DNA from: Stutzerimonas nosocomialis
Lineage (GTDB): Bacteria; Pseudomonadota; Gammaproteobacteria; Pseudomonadales; Pseudomonadaceae
Assembly (NCBI RefSeq): GCF_005876855.1
Contig: NZ_QLAE01000006.1
Coordinates: forward strand, 1 to 64,000
DNA length: 64,000 nt
Reading direction: 5' to 3'
The first letter of the stretch is position 1; every line of letters begins with the position of its first letter. Position numbers and translations under genes: made by a program. Positions 9,663 through 19,357 of this stretch are shown in pieces. Under the pieces are notes generated by a model. The model did no database searches. It saw nothing but the letters and a program-made list of their open reading frames with translations, and was not told the origin of the DNA.

Positions 9663-11354
9663 TCAGAGCGACGACAGTTCCACGCCTCCCTCTTCCTGCC
9701 AGCGGGCGATGTCGACGCGGATGCGCTTCTTGTCGAGCTTGCCGACGCTGGTCTTGGGAATCTCCGAGACCAGGGCGATCTGCGAGGGGATCGCCCATTT
9801 GTTGATCTGCCCCGCGTCCACGGCGGGCTGGAGGAAGTCCTGCAGGGCGCGGGCGTCTAGCGACTGGCCTTGCGCGAGCACCAGCAGCGCGAACGGACGC
9901 TCGCCCCAGCGCTCGTCGGGCACGCCGACCACGGCCACTTCGCGCACCGCCGGATGACGGCTGATGAGGTCTTCGAGGGCCAGCGACGACAGCCACTCCC
10001 CGCCGGTCTTGATCACATCCTTTATACGGTCGCGGATGTCGATGGCGCCGCCGGGATCGATCGAGGCGACGTCGCCGGTATGCAGCCAGCCGCCCTGCCA
10101 GAGCTCTTCGCCCTTTTCCGGCTCGCGAAAGTAGCTTTGCGTCAGCCAGGGCGCACGCAACACCAGCTCGCCCTGGGCAACGCCGTCGGCGGGCAGGAAG
10201 CGCCCGTCCGCCCCCTGGATCGCCGCGTCGACCAGCACCACCGGCACGCCGGCCTTCAGGTAGGCCCGGGTCTGCGCCTCCTCGCCGGCGTCGCGCAGTT
10301 CGTCGCTGATATGCGCGCCGGAAATCAGCGGGCAGGTCTCCGACATGCCGTAGGCCGCCGACAGGCGCATGCCGCGCGCCTTGGCGGCCTCGTAGCAACC
10401 CCGGTTGAGCGCGCTGCCGCCGACGATGATCTTCCAGCCGGCGAAGTCGATGTCCTGGGCGGCGCCGGCGTTGAGCAGCATCTGCACGATGGTCGGCACG
10501 CAGTGGGAGAAGGTGACCTTCTCCCGGCGCCACAGCTCGATCAGCAATTGCGGGTCGTATCGACCCGGATAGACCTGTTTGACCCCGAGCATGGTCGCCA
10601 CGTACGGCATGCCCCAGGCGTGCACATGAAACATCGGGGTGATCGGCATGTAGACGTCACCGGTACGCATCAGCTCCGGGTCTTCCTTGCCGGTCACCGT
10701 GACCGCCGCGGCCAGGGTATGGAGCACCAGCTGCCGATGGGTGAAATACACGCCCTTCGGGTTGCCGGTGGTGCCGGTGGTGTAGAAGGTGGTCGCGACC
10801 GAATCCTCGTCGAAATCGGGGAAGTCGTAGTGCGGCTCGGCCTCGGCCAGCAGCTGCTCGTACTCGCCGAGGCAATCGGGCAGCTCTGCATCGGCCGCGC
10901 CCTGGTCGGCCAGCAGGATGGTCTTCTGCACGCAGGTCAGCTGACCGGCAATGGCCTGATACAGGGGGGCGAACTCGGCATTGACCAGCACGAAGCGGTC
11001 GTCGGCGTGGTTCATGGTGTAGAGAATCTGTTCCGGCGACAGGCGCACGTTGATGGTATGCACCACCGCCCCGATCATCGGGATGGCGAACATGCACTCC
11101 AGGTAGCGGTGACTGTCCCAGTCCATCACCGCCACGGTATCGCCGGCCTTGACCCCGGCGGCGGTGAGCACGTTGGCCAGCCGCGCGATGCGCTGGTTGA
11201 GCGTGGGGTAATCGAAGCGGAGCTGGTCGCGGTAGACGATCTCGCGGGTGCGCTCGTAACGCTTTCCGGATAGCAGCAGCTGCTTGATCAGCAGCGGGTA
11301 CTGGTAGGCGTTGTCCGCTGGTTTGAGGATTCGGGTCTGGAGCATCGGGGGCAT
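9663..11354 (-). CDS. Fatty-acyl-CoA ligase of the AMP-forming family (AlkK-like)
   Basis: 563 residues of the adenylate-forming superfamily: P-loop TTFYTTGTTGNPKG, YGMSETCPLI, LHTGDVASID with RDRIKDVIKTGGEW, and the C-terminal catalytic lysine in SVGKLDKKRIR. These enzymes activate a carboxylate with ATP and then load it on CoA. The N-terminal half (AVVHTINVRLSPEQILYTMNHADD) is typical of the AlkK/medium-to-long-chain group of Pseudomonas. The first codon gives MPPML; the second methionine is an alternative start. No partner beta-oxidation gene is adjacent, so chain length is an inference. Confidence 0.87.
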   Translation of the reverse strand: MPPMLQTRILKPADNAYQYPLLIKQLLLSGKRYERTREIVYRDQLRFDYPTLNQRIARLANVLTAAGVKAGDTVAVMDWDSHRYLECMFAIPMIGAVVHTINVRLSPEQILYTMNHADDRFVLVNAEFAPLYQAIAGQLTCVQKTILLADQGAADAELPDCLGEYEQLLAEAEPHYDFPDFDEDSVATTFYTTGTTGNPKGVYFTHRQLVLHTLAAAVTVTGKEDPELMRTGDVYMPITPMFHVHAWGMPYVATMLGVKQVYPGRYDPQLLIELWRREKVTFSHCVPTIVQMLLNAGAAQDIDFAGWKIIVGGSALNRGCYEAAKARGMRLSAAYGMSETCPLISGAHISDELRDAGEEAQTRAYLKAGVPVVLVDAAIQGADGRFLPADGVAQGELVLRAPWLTQSYFREPEKGEELWQGGWLHTGDVASIDPGGAIDIRDRIKDVIKTGGEWLSSLALEDLISRHPAVREVAVVGVPDERWGERPFALLVLAQGQSLDARALQDFLQPAVDAGQINKWAIPSQIALVSEIPKTSVGKLDKKRIRVDIARWQEEGGVELSSL

Positions 11355-11496
11355 TCCTTTGTTATTGGAGTTGTTGCCCGCACTCTAGAGGGCGGCGGAA
11401 AACCGTAGAACCCGTCGAAAGTGCGATTTTGGCCAGCAGCCATCTCGACCCCGAGGCTCGCCGTGCGATTCCCCACCGACACAGGTTGTAGAACTT

Positions 11497-12126
11497 TCAG
11501 CCCAGTTCGGTCAGCGCCAGCCGCGCGCCCAGCCCCACCAGCACCGCCCCCATCAGGCGATCGAACCAGTGCCCCATGCGGGCGAAACCCGCCCGCACGC
11601 GCCGCCGACTGAACAGCCAGGCGACCAAACAGAACCAGAGTGCCGTGGCCAAGGCGAGGTAGAGGCCGTACCCGGCCTGCACCGCAAGCGGCGTCTGCGG
11701 GCTGATCACCACGGTGAACAGCGAGAGGAAGAACAGCGTCGCCTTCGGATTCAATCCGTTGGTGACGAAGCCGGTGACGAAGGCCCGCCGCCACGACACC
11801 CGGGACTGCTGCGCCTCGGGCTCCAACGCAGCGACGCCCATGGGCCGGGCGCGCAGGGCACGCACGCCCAGATACAACAGATAACCGGCGGCCAGCCATT
11901 TGAAGAGGTTGAACAGCATCACCGACTGCGAGACGATCAGGCCGATACCCAGAAGCGAATACGCGACGTGCACGAGGATGCCGCTGCCCACACCCAGGGC
12001 CGTCCAGCTGCCCACGCGCCGCCCCTGGGTGACGCTTTCACGCACCACCACCGCGAAATCCGGGCCCGGGCTGGCGACCGCCAGCAGATGCACCAGGGCC
12101 ACGGTCAGAAACTCCATCCAGTACAT
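11497..12126 (-). CDS. LysE/RhtB family amino-acid exporter
   Basis: 209 residues, almost wholly hydrophobic with about six predicted membrane helices. The N-terminal signature VHLLAVASPGPDFAVVVRESVTQGRRVG is that of LysE/RhtB permeases, which export amino acids or derivatives such as homoserine and threonine across the inner membrane. Substrate unknown. It is divergently transcribed from the hydroxyacid dehydrogenase with 67 bp between the start codons, so the two may share a control region. Confidence 0.88.
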   Translation of the reverse strand: MYWMEFLTVALVHLLAVASPGPDFAVVVRESVTQGRRVGSWTALGVGSGILVHVAYSLLGIGLIVSQSVMLFNLFKWLAAGYLLYLGVRALRARPMGVAALEPEAQQSRVSWRRAFVTGFVTNGLNPKATLFFLSLFTVVISPQTPLAVQAGYGLYLALATALWFCLVAWLFSRRRVRAGFARMGHWFDRLMGAVLVGLGARLALTELG

Positions 12127-12193
12127 GTCTCATGCTCCGCTCAATGCCGGCTGGCATTCTCGACCAGCCAGGGCCACAACAAAAGGTACAGTC

Positions 12194-13156
12194 ATGACCA
12201 ATCGCCGCGCCGTTTTCCTCGACCTCGCCCCGCTGGACCAGGGCGACCTCGACCTGTCATCGCTACAGGGCGTATTCGACGAGCTGACCTGCCATGAGCA
12301 CACCGCCCCGCAGGACATCGTCGAACGGCTGCAGGGCGCTCAGGTGGCGATCGTCAACAAGGTCGCGCTCGATGCCGAGGCGCTGGCCGCCTGCCCGTCG
12401 CTCGAGCTGATCCTGGTCAGCGCCACGGGCGTGAACAACATCGACCTGAACGCGGCGCGCGAGCACGGGATCACCGTGTGCAACTGCCAGGGCTATGGCA
12501 CCGCGACGGTGGCCCAGCACACCCTCGCCCTGCTGCTGGCGCTGGCCATACGGCTGCCCGACTACCAGCGCGCCGTAGAGGCCGGTCGCTGGCAGGAGAC
12601 CGGCCACTTCTGCCTGCTGGACTTTCCCATCGTCGAGCTCGAAGGCAAGACCCTGGGCCTGCTCGGCCACGGCGAACTGGGCAGTGCCGTCGCGCGACTG
12701 GCCGAGGCGCTCGGCATGCGCGTACTGATCGGCAACCTGCCGGGCCGTCCGGAGCGCGCCGGCCGGCTTTCGCTGGACGAACTGCTGCCGCAGGTCGACG
12801 CCCTGACCCTTCACTGCCCCCTGACCGATGCGACCCGCAACCTGATCGGCGCGCGCGAGCTGGCGCTGCTCAAACCCACCGCATTCGTCATCAATGCCGC
12901 GCGCGGCGGGCTGATCGACGAACAGGCGCTGGCCGACAGCCTGCGCAGCGGGCACCTGGGCGGCGCGGCGACCGACGTGCTCACGGTGGAGCCGCCGGTC
13001 AACGGCAACCCGCTGCTGGCCGGCGACATCCCGCGCCTGATCATCACCCCCCACAGCGCCTGGGGCAGCCGCGAAGCGCGCCAGCGCATCGTCGGGCAGT
13101 TGGCCGAGAACGCCAGCGCCTTCTTCGCCGGCACGCCCAAGCGCCAGGTCGGCTGA
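12194..13156 (+). CDS. D-2-hydroxyacid dehydrogenase (glycerate/hydroxypyruvate type)
   Basis: 320 residues from ATG 12194 (MTNRRAVFLDL). The frame is open further upstream, but that part overlaps the divergent exporter gene and has no family similarity. The NAD(P)-binding Rossmann motif is GLLGHGELGSAVARLAEALG. The active site shows the catalytic arginine in NAARGGLIDE, an acidic residue near DVLTVEPP and the histidine in ITPHSAWGS. This arrangement and VSATGVNNIDL fit hydroxypyruvate reductase/glycerate dehydrogenases (HprA-like), which interconvert hydroxypyruvate or glyoxylate and D-glycerate or glycolate. Substrate is inferred from family only. Confidence 0.87.
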   Translation: MTNRRAVFLDLAPLDQGDLDLSSLQGVFDELTCHEHTAPQDIVERLQGAQVAIVNKVALDAEALAACPSLELILVSATGVNNIDLNAAREHGITVCNCQGYGTATVAQHTLALLLALAIRLPDYQRAVEAGRWQETGHFCLLDFPIVELEGKTLGLLGHGELGSAVARLAEALGMRVLIGNLPGRPERAGRLSLDELLPQVDALTLHCPLTDATRNLIGARELALLKPTAFVINAARGGLIDEQALADSLRSGHLGGAATDVLTVEPPVNGNPLLAGDIPRLIITPHSAWGSREARQRIVGQLAENASAFFAGTPKRQVG

Positions 13157-13225
13157 TCGCGCGGGCAGGCATGCCGCAGCGGCGGCAAGGCTGATAAGCT
13201 TCGCCGCTTTTTCAGAGGAGTCGTC

Positions 13226-14224
13226 ATGGATCCGCGCAGCGAAGTCATCTTGCGCCAGGCCGAGCTGTTCGGCGGCAACCTGCTGCTGGCGGGCCTGCCG
13301 GCCGACGACCTGCTCGGCCATCTGCCGAACGCCCGCGGCTGGAGCTGGCATGCCGGCGACCAGCAGCGCCTGCAGGCGCGCTTCGGGGAGCGCTGCCTGT
13401 TCGGCGTGACCCCGCCGCCGCAGCCCTTCGACGCCGCCGTGCTGTTCCTGCCCAAATCGCGCGAGCTGAGCGACTACCTGCTGCGCGCGCTGGCCAGCCG
13501 GCTGGCGGACAAGCCGCTCTATCTGGTGGGCGAAAAGCGCGGCGGTATCGAACGCGCCGCCCGCCAGCTCGAGGCATTCGGCACCCCGCGCAAGCTCGAC
13601 AGCGCGCGCCATTGCCAGCTCTGGCAGCTGACGGTCAGAGACGCTCCCGACGCCCCGGTGCTCGAGGACCTCGCGCAGCGTTTCACCCTCGACCTGCCCG
13701 ACGGCCCGCTGGAAATCGTGAGCCTGCCGGGCGTGTTCAGCCATGGACGCCTGGACCGCGGCAGCGCCTTGCTGCTGACCCAGCTCGATGACGTTCCGCG
13801 CGGCCGGGTGCTGGACTTCGGCTGCGGAGCCGGCGTGCTCGGCAGCGCCCTGAAGCGACGCTACCCCGAAAGCGAACTGGTGCTGCTGGACGTCGACGCC
13901 TTTGCCGTGCAGAGCAGCCGCATGACCCTTGCCGCCAACCAGCTGCAAGCGGAAGTCATCGCCGCCGACGGGATCGACGGCGCGCCGACCGGCCTTGCCG
14001 CCATCGTCAGCAACCCGCCCTTCCACCAGGGTGTACACACCGACTACCAGGCCAGCGAAACCCTGTTCCAGCGCGCCGCGTCGCATCTGGTGCCGAACGG
14101 CGAACTGCGCCTGGTGGCCAATGCGTTCCTCAAGTACCCCGCCTTGATCGAGGCGGCGCTGGGCCCCTGCCAGACACTGAGCGAGGCCGATGGCTTTCGG
14201 ATTTACCGGGCCAAACGGCGTTAG
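13226..14224 (+). CDS. rsmC: 16S rRNA m2G1207 methyltransferase RsmC
   Basis: 332 residues, the usual RsmC length. The N-terminal domain ([15 protein letters not shown] to about 160) is the degenerate methyltransferase fold that helps bind RNA. The C-terminal domain has the SAM motif [12 protein letters not shown] and the N-acting catalytic motif NPPFHQG. RsmC methylates N2 of G1207 in 16S rRNA of the 30S subunit. Ribosome site AGAGGAG precedes ATG 13226. The manganese-riboswitch leader of the next gene starts about 40 bp after its stop. Confidence 0.94.
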   Translation: MDPRSEVILRQAELFGGNLLLAGLPADDLLGHLPNARGWSWHAGDQQRLQARFGERCLFGVTPPPQPFDAAVLFLPKSRELSDYLLRALASRLADKPLYLVGEKRGGIERAARQLEAFGTPRKLDSARHCQLWQLTVRDAPDAPVLEDLAQRFTLDLPDGPLEIVSLPGVFSHGRLDRGSALLLTQLDDVPRGRVLDFGCGAGVLGSALKRRYPESELVLLDVDAFAVQSSRMTLAANQLQAEVIAADGIDGAPTGLAAIVSNPPFHQGVHTDYQASETLFQRAASHLVPNGELRLVANAFLKYPALIEAALGPCQTLSEADGFRIYRAKRR

Positions 14225-14266
14225 CCTGTTGCACAACCGGGTCCGCTTGGGCAAACTCGCGCCCGT

Positions 14267-14394
14267 CCTGGGGGAGTAGTCTCGGCGAGCACCCTGCCCG
14301 CCCGGCGTGCGTCAACATACTTGGTCCACAGACCATGGCGCCCGCGACCAGCGAAGCTGTCACGCAGCCTTCGCCGGCCTGACAAGACCCATGG
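14267..14394 (+). promoter_or_regulatory. yybP-ykoY manganese riboswitch aptamer
   Basis: The conserved L1 sequence GGGGAGTAG (14271-14279), the L3 sequence CGTCAACATACT (14310-14321) and the terminal junction CAAGACC (14383-14389) occur in the order of the yybP-ykoY class. P1 can be drawn as CCTGGG (14267-14272) with CCCATGG (14388-14394, one bulge). The class senses Mn2+ and turns on manganese export genes. The gene downstream is a UPF0016/GDT1 exporter, the expected target. Boundaries are approximate. Confidence 0.88.
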
Positions 14395-14457
14395 CATGAA
14401 CACCTGACCCGGGGGCGGGCAGGTCGTGCATGCCATGGTGAAACGTCGGCCCGCCCC
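14391..14457 (+). promoter_or_regulatory. Expression platform of the Mn riboswitch (competing hairpins)
   Basis: A long hairpin pairs ATGGCATG (14391-14398) with CATGCCAT (14429-14436), ACCTG with CAGGT, and CCCG with CGGG around a GGGG loop. Its 5' arm reuses the ATGG that closes P1 of the aptamer. Its 3' side covers the AGG of a possible ribosome site and the ATG at 14435. A second, exclusive pairing is GGGGCGGGC (14412-14420) with GCCCGCCCC (14449-14457). This fits control of translation start by Mn2+; it is an inference from base pairing. Confidence 0.6.
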
Positions 14458-15058
14458 TTTCGGAACCCGCTTGGAATCGTTCTTCATCCCCACGCTGGTC
14501 GTCGCCCTCGCCGAAATCGGCGACAAGACCCAGCTGCTCGCCCTGCTCCTGGCCGCCCGCTACCGGCAACCCTGGCCCATCATCGGCGGGATGGTCGTCG
14601 CCACCCTGGCCAACCACCTTTTTGCCGGCCTGATCGGCAGCTGGGTATCGAGCACACTGTCGGAAGTCACCCTGAGCTGGATCCTGGCGGCGGCCTTCGC
14701 CGCGGTCGCCGTGTGGAGCCTGATCCCCGACAAGCTCGACGAAGACGAAGCCTCGCGCGGACGCCGCTACGGCCCGTTCTTCGCCACGCTGATCGCTTTT
14801 TTCCTCGCCGAGATGGGCGACAAGACCCAGGTCGCAACTGTGATGCTGGCCGCACAGTATCCGCAGTTCGTTCTGGTTATCCTCGGCACCACACTGGGCA
14901 TGTTGATCGCCAATGTGCCCGTGGTCCTGGCGGGCAACTTTGCGGCCGATCGTCTGCCGCTGACGCTCATTCGTCGCGTAGCAGCTGCAGCGTTCGCCGG
15001 ACTGGCCTTGTATGCCACCTATAAAGCGTTGAGCCTCAGCGGAATGCTGCCTTTCTGA
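14435..15058 (+). CDS. UPF0016/GDT1 (TMEM165) family manganese exporter
   Basis: A 207-residue membrane protein with two copies of the family signature E-x-G-D-K-T: AEIGDKTQLLALLLAA near the N-terminus and AEMGDKTQVATVMLAA in the middle. About six membrane helices form two repeats around a charged linker (DKLDEDEASRGRR). Bacterial members export Mn2+ from the cytoplasm (MneA-type). I chose ATG 14435 because the riboswitch hairpin can occlude it; GTG 14426 and TTG 14471 (giving LESFFIPT, where many homologues begin) are in-frame alternatives. Expression is probably raised by Mn2+ through the upstream riboswitch. Confidence 0.88.
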   Translation: MVKRRPAPFGTRLESFFIPTLVVALAEIGDKTQLLALLLAARYRQPWPIIGGMVVATLANHLFAGLIGSWVSSTLSEVTLSWILAAAFAAVAVWSLIPDKLDEDEASRGRRYGPFFATLIAFFLAEMGDKTQVATVMLAAQYPQFVLVILGTTLGMLIANVPVVLAGNFAADRLPLTLIRRVAAAAFAGLALYATYKALSLSGMLPF

Positions 15059-15142
15059 CTGCCGGCACAACTATCCGAACCCAGGGCCGCTGCGGCATGC
15101 TCGAAGAGGCGCGCCGCAGCCAAACCCAGGAGAGAAGCTGCA

Positions 15143-15586
15143 ATGTCACCGGATGATTGCAAGAAACGTGTCCGTACCCACATCGACCTGAGCTGGAACA
15201 AGGGTCGCCTGGCACTGGCCGAACAACTACAAAGCAAATATTTCACCTACAAGAGCTCGCTGGCCCAGCAACCCCTCGACAGCGCCGGGTTCGCCCAGAT
15301 CGTGCGGGACATCCGCGAGGCGATGCCGGATCTGGAAGTGGTGATCGACGAGTGCCTCAACGACGGCAACAAGGTCATCACCTCCAGCACCCTGATCGGC
15401 ACGCTGGTCAAGCCGGCGTTCGGGCGCCAGCCGAGCGACAAGATCATGGCGATCGCCGCGATGTCGATCTGGACGCTCAATCCGGCGGGAGACATCGAAG
15501 AACTCAATTCGCTCTTCGATATCGATGGCGGGCGTTCCCTGGCCTGTCAGGAAGCGCCCCTGGCGCAGGCACAGCCGCTGGCCTGA
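15143..15586 (+). CDS. SnoaL-like (NTF2-fold) protein of unknown function
   Basis: 147 residues. The pattern of an N-terminal helix ([24 protein letters not shown]), then [39 protein letters not shown] and a final [23 protein letters not shown] strand, is that of SnoaL-like polyketide-cyclase/ester-cyclase proteins. That fold is used for small-molecule binding or isomerisation. No catalytic assignment is possible. Single-gene unit, convergent with the M48 protease gene (17-bp gap). Confidence 0.75.
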   Translation: MSPDDCKKRVRTHIDLSWNKGRLALAEQLQSKYFTYKSSLAQQPLDSAGFAQIVRDIREAMPDLEVVIDECLNDGNKVITSSTLIGTLVKPAFGRQPSDKIMAIAAMSIWTLNPAGDIEELNSLFDIDGGRSLACQEAPLAQAQPLA

Positions 15587-15603
15587 GCGGCTCGCCTGAA
15601 GGA

Positions 15604-16422
15604 TCAGCGGCCCGAGCGGGCCTGCTCGTACAAGGGCATCACTTTCGGAATGTTCGCCTGCAACGCGGCGATACGGCTGCCGGACGACGGGTGGGTGCTC
15701 ATGAACTCCGGCGGAGCCGAGCCGCCAGCCTGACTCATCTTCTCCCACAGGGTGATGGCTGCATTCGGGTTGTAACCACCACGCGCGGCCAGCTCCAGGC
15801 CGATCAGATCGGCCTCGTTCTCGTTGGCGCGGCTGTTGGGCAGCGTCATCAGGTATTCCACGCCCATGTTGGCCAGCTGCAGGCTGCCATCGCCGAGGCC
15901 GAACGCCGAGCCCAGCTGAGTGGCCATCTGTACCCCATAGGCCTTGGACATCGCCTCTCGTCCGTGCTCGCGCAGGGCGTGGGCGATCTCGTGCCCCATC
16001 ACCGCCGCGATCTCGTCGTCGGTGAGGTTCAGCTTCTCGATCAGGCCGGTGTAGAAGATGATCTTGCCGCCGGGGCCACAGTTGGCGTTCAGCTCCGGAC
16101 TGGCGATCACGTTGACCTCCCAGTCCCACTGCGCCGCATCGGGGCGGAACACCGGCGCCTTGGCGATCAGGCGCTGGCCGATCGCGTTGACGCGCTTGGA
16201 AATGGCGCTGTTCTTGTCCAGCACGCCTTTCTTCGACGCTTCCTGGAGGGTTTCCTGGTACGACTGGGCGTACATCTGGTTGACCTGCTCGGTCGACAGC
16301 ATGCTGAACATGTACTGCTTGCGGTCAACGCCGATGGCTCCGCCGCTGGTGGTATTGACGGCCTGGCAGCCCACCAGCAGCGCAGCGCCGACCAGCATCG
16401 ACAGGGAATGTGGCTTGAACAT
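15604..16422 (-). CDS. M48-family metalloprotease lipoprotein (LoiP/YcaL-like)
   Basis: 272 residues with a lipoprotein signal ending LLVGC (C19). The zinc protease motif is HEIAHAL (H144, E145, H148), with the third ligand glutamate in [18 protein letters not shown]. Such proteases sit at the periplasmic face of the membrane and cleave damaged or misassembled envelope proteins. The absence of further domains (no TPR) separates it from BepA. Divergent from the chemoreceptor gene with a 144-bp gap. Confidence 0.92.
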   Translation of the reverse strand: MFKPHSLSMLVGAALLVGCQAVNTTSGGAIGVDRKQYMFSMLSTEQVNQMYAQSYQETLQEASKKGVLDKNSAISKRVNAIGQRLIAKAPVFRPDAAQWDWEVNVIASPELNANCGPGGKIIFYTGLIEKLNLTDDEIAAVMGHEIAHALREHGREAMSKAYGVQMATQLGSAFGLGDGSLQLANMGVEYLMTLPNSRANENEADLIGLELAARGGYNPNAAITLWEKMSQAGGSAPPEFMSTHPSSGSRIAALQANIPKVMPLYEQARSGR

Positions 16423-16566
16423 GGTGCTTCTCCGAAAAACGTGGCGCGTATGCTAGAACCGGCCAGAGGCACCGGCAAGCGCGCCAGCGGCCCCATGTGT
16501 CGCAAAATTTCAGTTTTCCGGACCGCAGCCGATAACGGGGCCATACCCATAAGAAGGCTGTTTGCC

Positions 16567-18696
16567 ATGTTTCGATCCGTCCAGACCGCATTCGCCGCGC
16601 TCGCCGGCGCAAGCATCGTCGCCATCATCGCGGCGCTGCTGCTTTATGTGATGTATTCCGGAGCCCGTACCCAGGCGCTCGTCGAATCCCGTACCAGCGC
16701 GATCACCACGACCATGGTCGAGCAGCGCGTCACGGCCCTCGCCCAGCTGCAGATCAGCCGTATCCAGTCGCAGTTGCAGACACCGCTGCTGATCACCGCC
16801 GAGCTCGCCCGGGTCAACTCCCTGACCGGCAAGACCGGCGACGACGGCATGCCGCTGGCCAACCTGCGCCGCGAAGAGCTGATCAACCTGGCCCGCGAAA
16901 CCCTCGTCCAGAACCAGGTGCTGCAGAGCATCTTCATCGCCTGGGAACCGAACGCCATCGACGCCAACGACATCATGTACCGCCGCGATGCGCCCGGCAT
17001 GCTCAACGGCCGTTTCGCCACCTGGCTGCACCGCGACGTCGGCGGCAAGCTCGCCCTCGACACCCTGACCGAGATCGAGAACACCTCGATGCTGCCCACC
17101 GGCGTGCGCGCCGGCGAGTACTACCTGTGCCCGAAGGAAACCCTCAAGCCCTGCGTCGTCGACCCCGCCCCCTACGAGGCAGGCGGCAAGACGACCCTGC
17201 TCGCCTCCTTCAACGCCCCGATCCTGATCGACGGCCAGTTCCAAGGCATCATCGGTGCCGACCTCGAGGTCGACTTCATCCAGCAACTGCTCATCGAAGC
17301 CAACGGCCAGCTCTACGGCGGTGCCGGCGAGATCTCGCTGATCTCCAACAACGGCCGGCTGGCCGCCTACTCGCGCGACCAGTCCATGATCGGCAAACCC
17401 GCCAGCGAAGTGCTCGAGCCCGAGGACCTGGCGCGCGCGCAGCAGCTCAAGGCCGGGGAATACCTCTACCAGATCGACCAGGCGCGCGGGCTGATCAAGC
17501 TGTTCCTGCCGTTCAGCTTCTCCGGCACCGACGCACGCTGGACCCTGGCGCTGGAACTGCCCATCGCCGTGGTGATGCAGGAACACCAGCAACTGATCGA
17601 CACCCTCGCCTCCGACCACGACAGCAACCTGATCGGCATGCTGGTGATCGGCCTGCTGATCGCCGCCGCCGGCCTGGCCCTGGTCTGGATCATCAGCCAT
17701 CGCCTGACCCGACCGCTGCGTCAGATGGTGGTCATGTTGGATGACATCGCCCAGGGCGACGGCGACCTCACGCAGCGCCTGAACGTCGACAGCCGCAACG
17801 AGCTGGGCCAGATCGCCACGGGCTTCAACGCGTTTCTCGCCAAGTTGCAGACGATGATCGGCAACGTGGTCGGCTCGGTGCAGCAGGTCAGCGACGCCTC
17901 GGAAAACACCGCCGACATCGCCATTCGCACCGACAAGGGCGTACAGAAGCAGCTGGCCGAGATCGAACAGGTCGCCACCTCTGTCCATGAGATGACCGCC
18001 ACCGCCCAGGACGTGGCCCGCAACGCCACCCAGGCGGCCGAAGCGGCCAACAATGCCGACCGGGCCGCACGCCAGGGCAAGCAGATCGTCCAGGAAACCG
18101 CCGGCACCATCGGCGACCTGGCCGGCGAGATCGGCCGCGCGGTGGGCGTGGTGCAGACGCTGGCCCGGAACAGCGAGAACATCGATACCATTCTGATCAC
18201 CATCCGCAGCATCGCCGAGCAGACCAACCTGCTGGCCCTCAACGCCGCGATCGAGGCCGCGCGTGCCGGCGAGCAGGGCCGAGGCTTCGCCGTGGTGGCC
18301 GACGAGGTGCGCAACCTGGCGCAGAAGACACAGCAGGCCACGGGCGAAATCCAGAACATGATCCAGCAGTTGCAGGAAGGCACCCGCGGCGTGGTTCAGG
18401 TGATGGAAAACAGCCAGTCGCGCACGCAGCAGAGCGTGCAGCAGGCCAGCGAGGCGGCTCGCGCCCTGGAGTCGATCACCCAGGCGGTGTCGGTGATCAA
18501 CGATATGAATACCCAGATCGCCAGCGCCGCGGAACAGCAGAGCGCGGTCTCCGAGGACATCAACCGCAACGTCAGCAGCATCGGCCAGGTCGCCCACGAG
18601 GTCGCCGGGGGTGCCGAAGAAGCCAGCCGTGCCAGTGCCGGCCTGACCAAGCTGGCCGAGCAGCAGCGCCGCCTGATCAATCAGTTCAAGGTCTGA
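16567..18696 (+). CDS. Methyl-accepting chemotaxis protein with periplasmic Cache domain
   Basis: 709 residues from ATG 16567, which follows the ribosome site AAGAAGG; the longer open frame upstream runs through the M48 leader and is not used. A membrane helix at about 9-30 is followed by a large periplasmic sensor of double-Cache type (to about 350), a second helix (about 355-375), a HAMP domain (about 377-430) and the signalling domain. The hairpin tip [29 protein letters not shown]... lies around 548-585 (stretch abbreviated). There is no CheR-docking pentapeptide at the C-terminus (it ends NQFKV). Ligand unknown; double-Cache receptors often bind amino acids or organic acids. Confidence 0.92.
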   Translation: MFRSVQTAFAALAGASIVAIIAALLLYVMYSGARTQALVESRTSAITTTMVEQRVTALAQLQISRIQSQLQTPLLITAELARVNSLTGKTGDDGMPLANLRREELINLARETLVQNQVLQSIFIAWEPNAIDANDIMYRRDAPGMLNGRFATWLHRDVGGKLALDTLTEIENTSMLPTGVRAGEYYLCPKETLKPCVVDPAPYEAGGKTTLLASFNAPILIDGQFQGIIGADLEVDFIQQLLIEANGQLYGGAGEISLISNNGRLAAYSRDQSMIGKPASEVLEPEDLARAQQLKAGEYLYQIDQARGLIKLFLPFSFSGTDARWTLALELPIAVVMQEHQQLIDTLASDHDSNLIGMLVIGLLIAAAGLALVWIISHRLTRPLRQMVVMLDDIAQGDGDLTQRLNVDSRNELGQIATGFNAFLAKLQTMIGNVVGSVQQVSDASENTADIAIRTDKGVQKQLAEIEQVATSVHEMTATAQDVARNATQAAEAANNADRAARQGKQIVQETAGTIGDLAGEIGRAVGVVQTLARNSENIDTILITIRSIAEQTNLLALNAAIEAARAGEQGRGFAVVADEVRNLAQKTQQATGEIQNMIQQLQEGTRGVVQVMENSQSRTQQSVQQASEAARALESITQAVSVINDMNTQIASAAEQQSAVSEDINRNVSSIGQVAHEVAGGAEEASRASAGLTKLAEQQRRLINQFKV

Positions 18697-18700
18697 TGCG

Positions 18701-19321
18701 CTAATTGGCCGGCGTCAGGCATTCCGGGCCGTCGAGGCCCGGATCGTTGACCAGCGTCGCCAGCGGCCGCTCGCGCAGCGGCTGCTGCGGGGCGGCGAGC
18801 AGAGCCTCGAGTTCGTCCAGAGGCGTCTGCGGATCGAGCCAGGCGGCCTGTCCTGCCGCATCGAGAATCAGCGGCCTGCGCAGGCTCGCCGCGGGCAGGG
18901 TCACCACCGCCGCGCTCAGGTAGGTATGCCCCTGTACCGGGTAGGCCTCCCACAACGCCGCGAAATACAGAATCGAACCCTCGCCGGTCATCCAGAACGG
19001 CCGCTTGCGCTGGTTGCCGCGCCATTCGTAGAAGCCATTGGCCGGCAGCAGGCCGCGCCGCTGGCGGAAGGCGTCGCGAAACATCGGCTGCTCGGCCAGG
19101 GTTTCGGCACGCGCCTGGGCCGGCGTGCGGGAGAGATCGGAAAGCCAGGCGGGCGTCAGCCCCCAGCGCACCCGGCTCACGCGCAGGCCCTCGCCGGCAT
19201 CGTGCAGCAACAGGACCGAAGCGCCCGGCGCCAGGCTCCAGTGCGGTTGCTGGTCGGCGGGAAATCCCGGCAGGCGTGCGAAGTCGGGGTTCCAGCGGAA
19301 AAAGGCGAAGCGGCCACACAT
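18701..19321 (-). CDS. SRAP/YedK-family protein with altered active site
   Basis: 206 residues beginning MCGRF, with C2 that in HMCES/YedK forms a thiazolidine crosslink to abasic DNA. The glutamate block LLPANGFYEW is kept. Two positions normally conserved are changed: the asparagine of the N-A-R-x-E-T block reads Q (AQARAET), and the histidine of the IHDRMP block is missing because the segment is shortened to ASLRRPLIL. C-terminal residues (LVNDPG) are still recognisable. The protein may therefore bind single-stranded DNA yet differ in crosslink formation or reversal. It is alone on the minus strand, convergent with the chemoreceptor gene. No LexA box was seen nearby. Confidence 0.88.
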   Translation of the reverse strand: MCGRFAFFRWNPDFARLPGFPADQQPHWSLAPGASVLLLHDAGEGLRVSRVRWGLTPAWLSDLSRTPAQARAETLAEQPMFRDAFRQRRGLLPANGFYEWRGNQRKRPFWMTGEGSILYFAALWEAYPVQGHTYLSAAVVTLPAASLRRPLILDAAGQAAWLDPQTPLDELEALLAAPQQPLRERPLATLVNDPGLDGPECLTPAN

Positions 19322-19357
19322 TTGGCAGAACTCGTCGGGCGGGGGTGAACGGGGGCG

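Noticed and set aside
14391-14457. Reading the riboswitch platform as a rho-independent terminator
   Set aside because: The hairpins are GC-rich but only three T's follow; occlusion of the start is the simpler model. A transcriptional effect cannot be excluded.
15157-16566. An open frame upstream of and fused to the chemoreceptor
   Set aside because: It crosses the SnoaL-like and M48 genes and lacks similarity; the receptor starts at ATG 16567 with a ribosome site and membrane helix.
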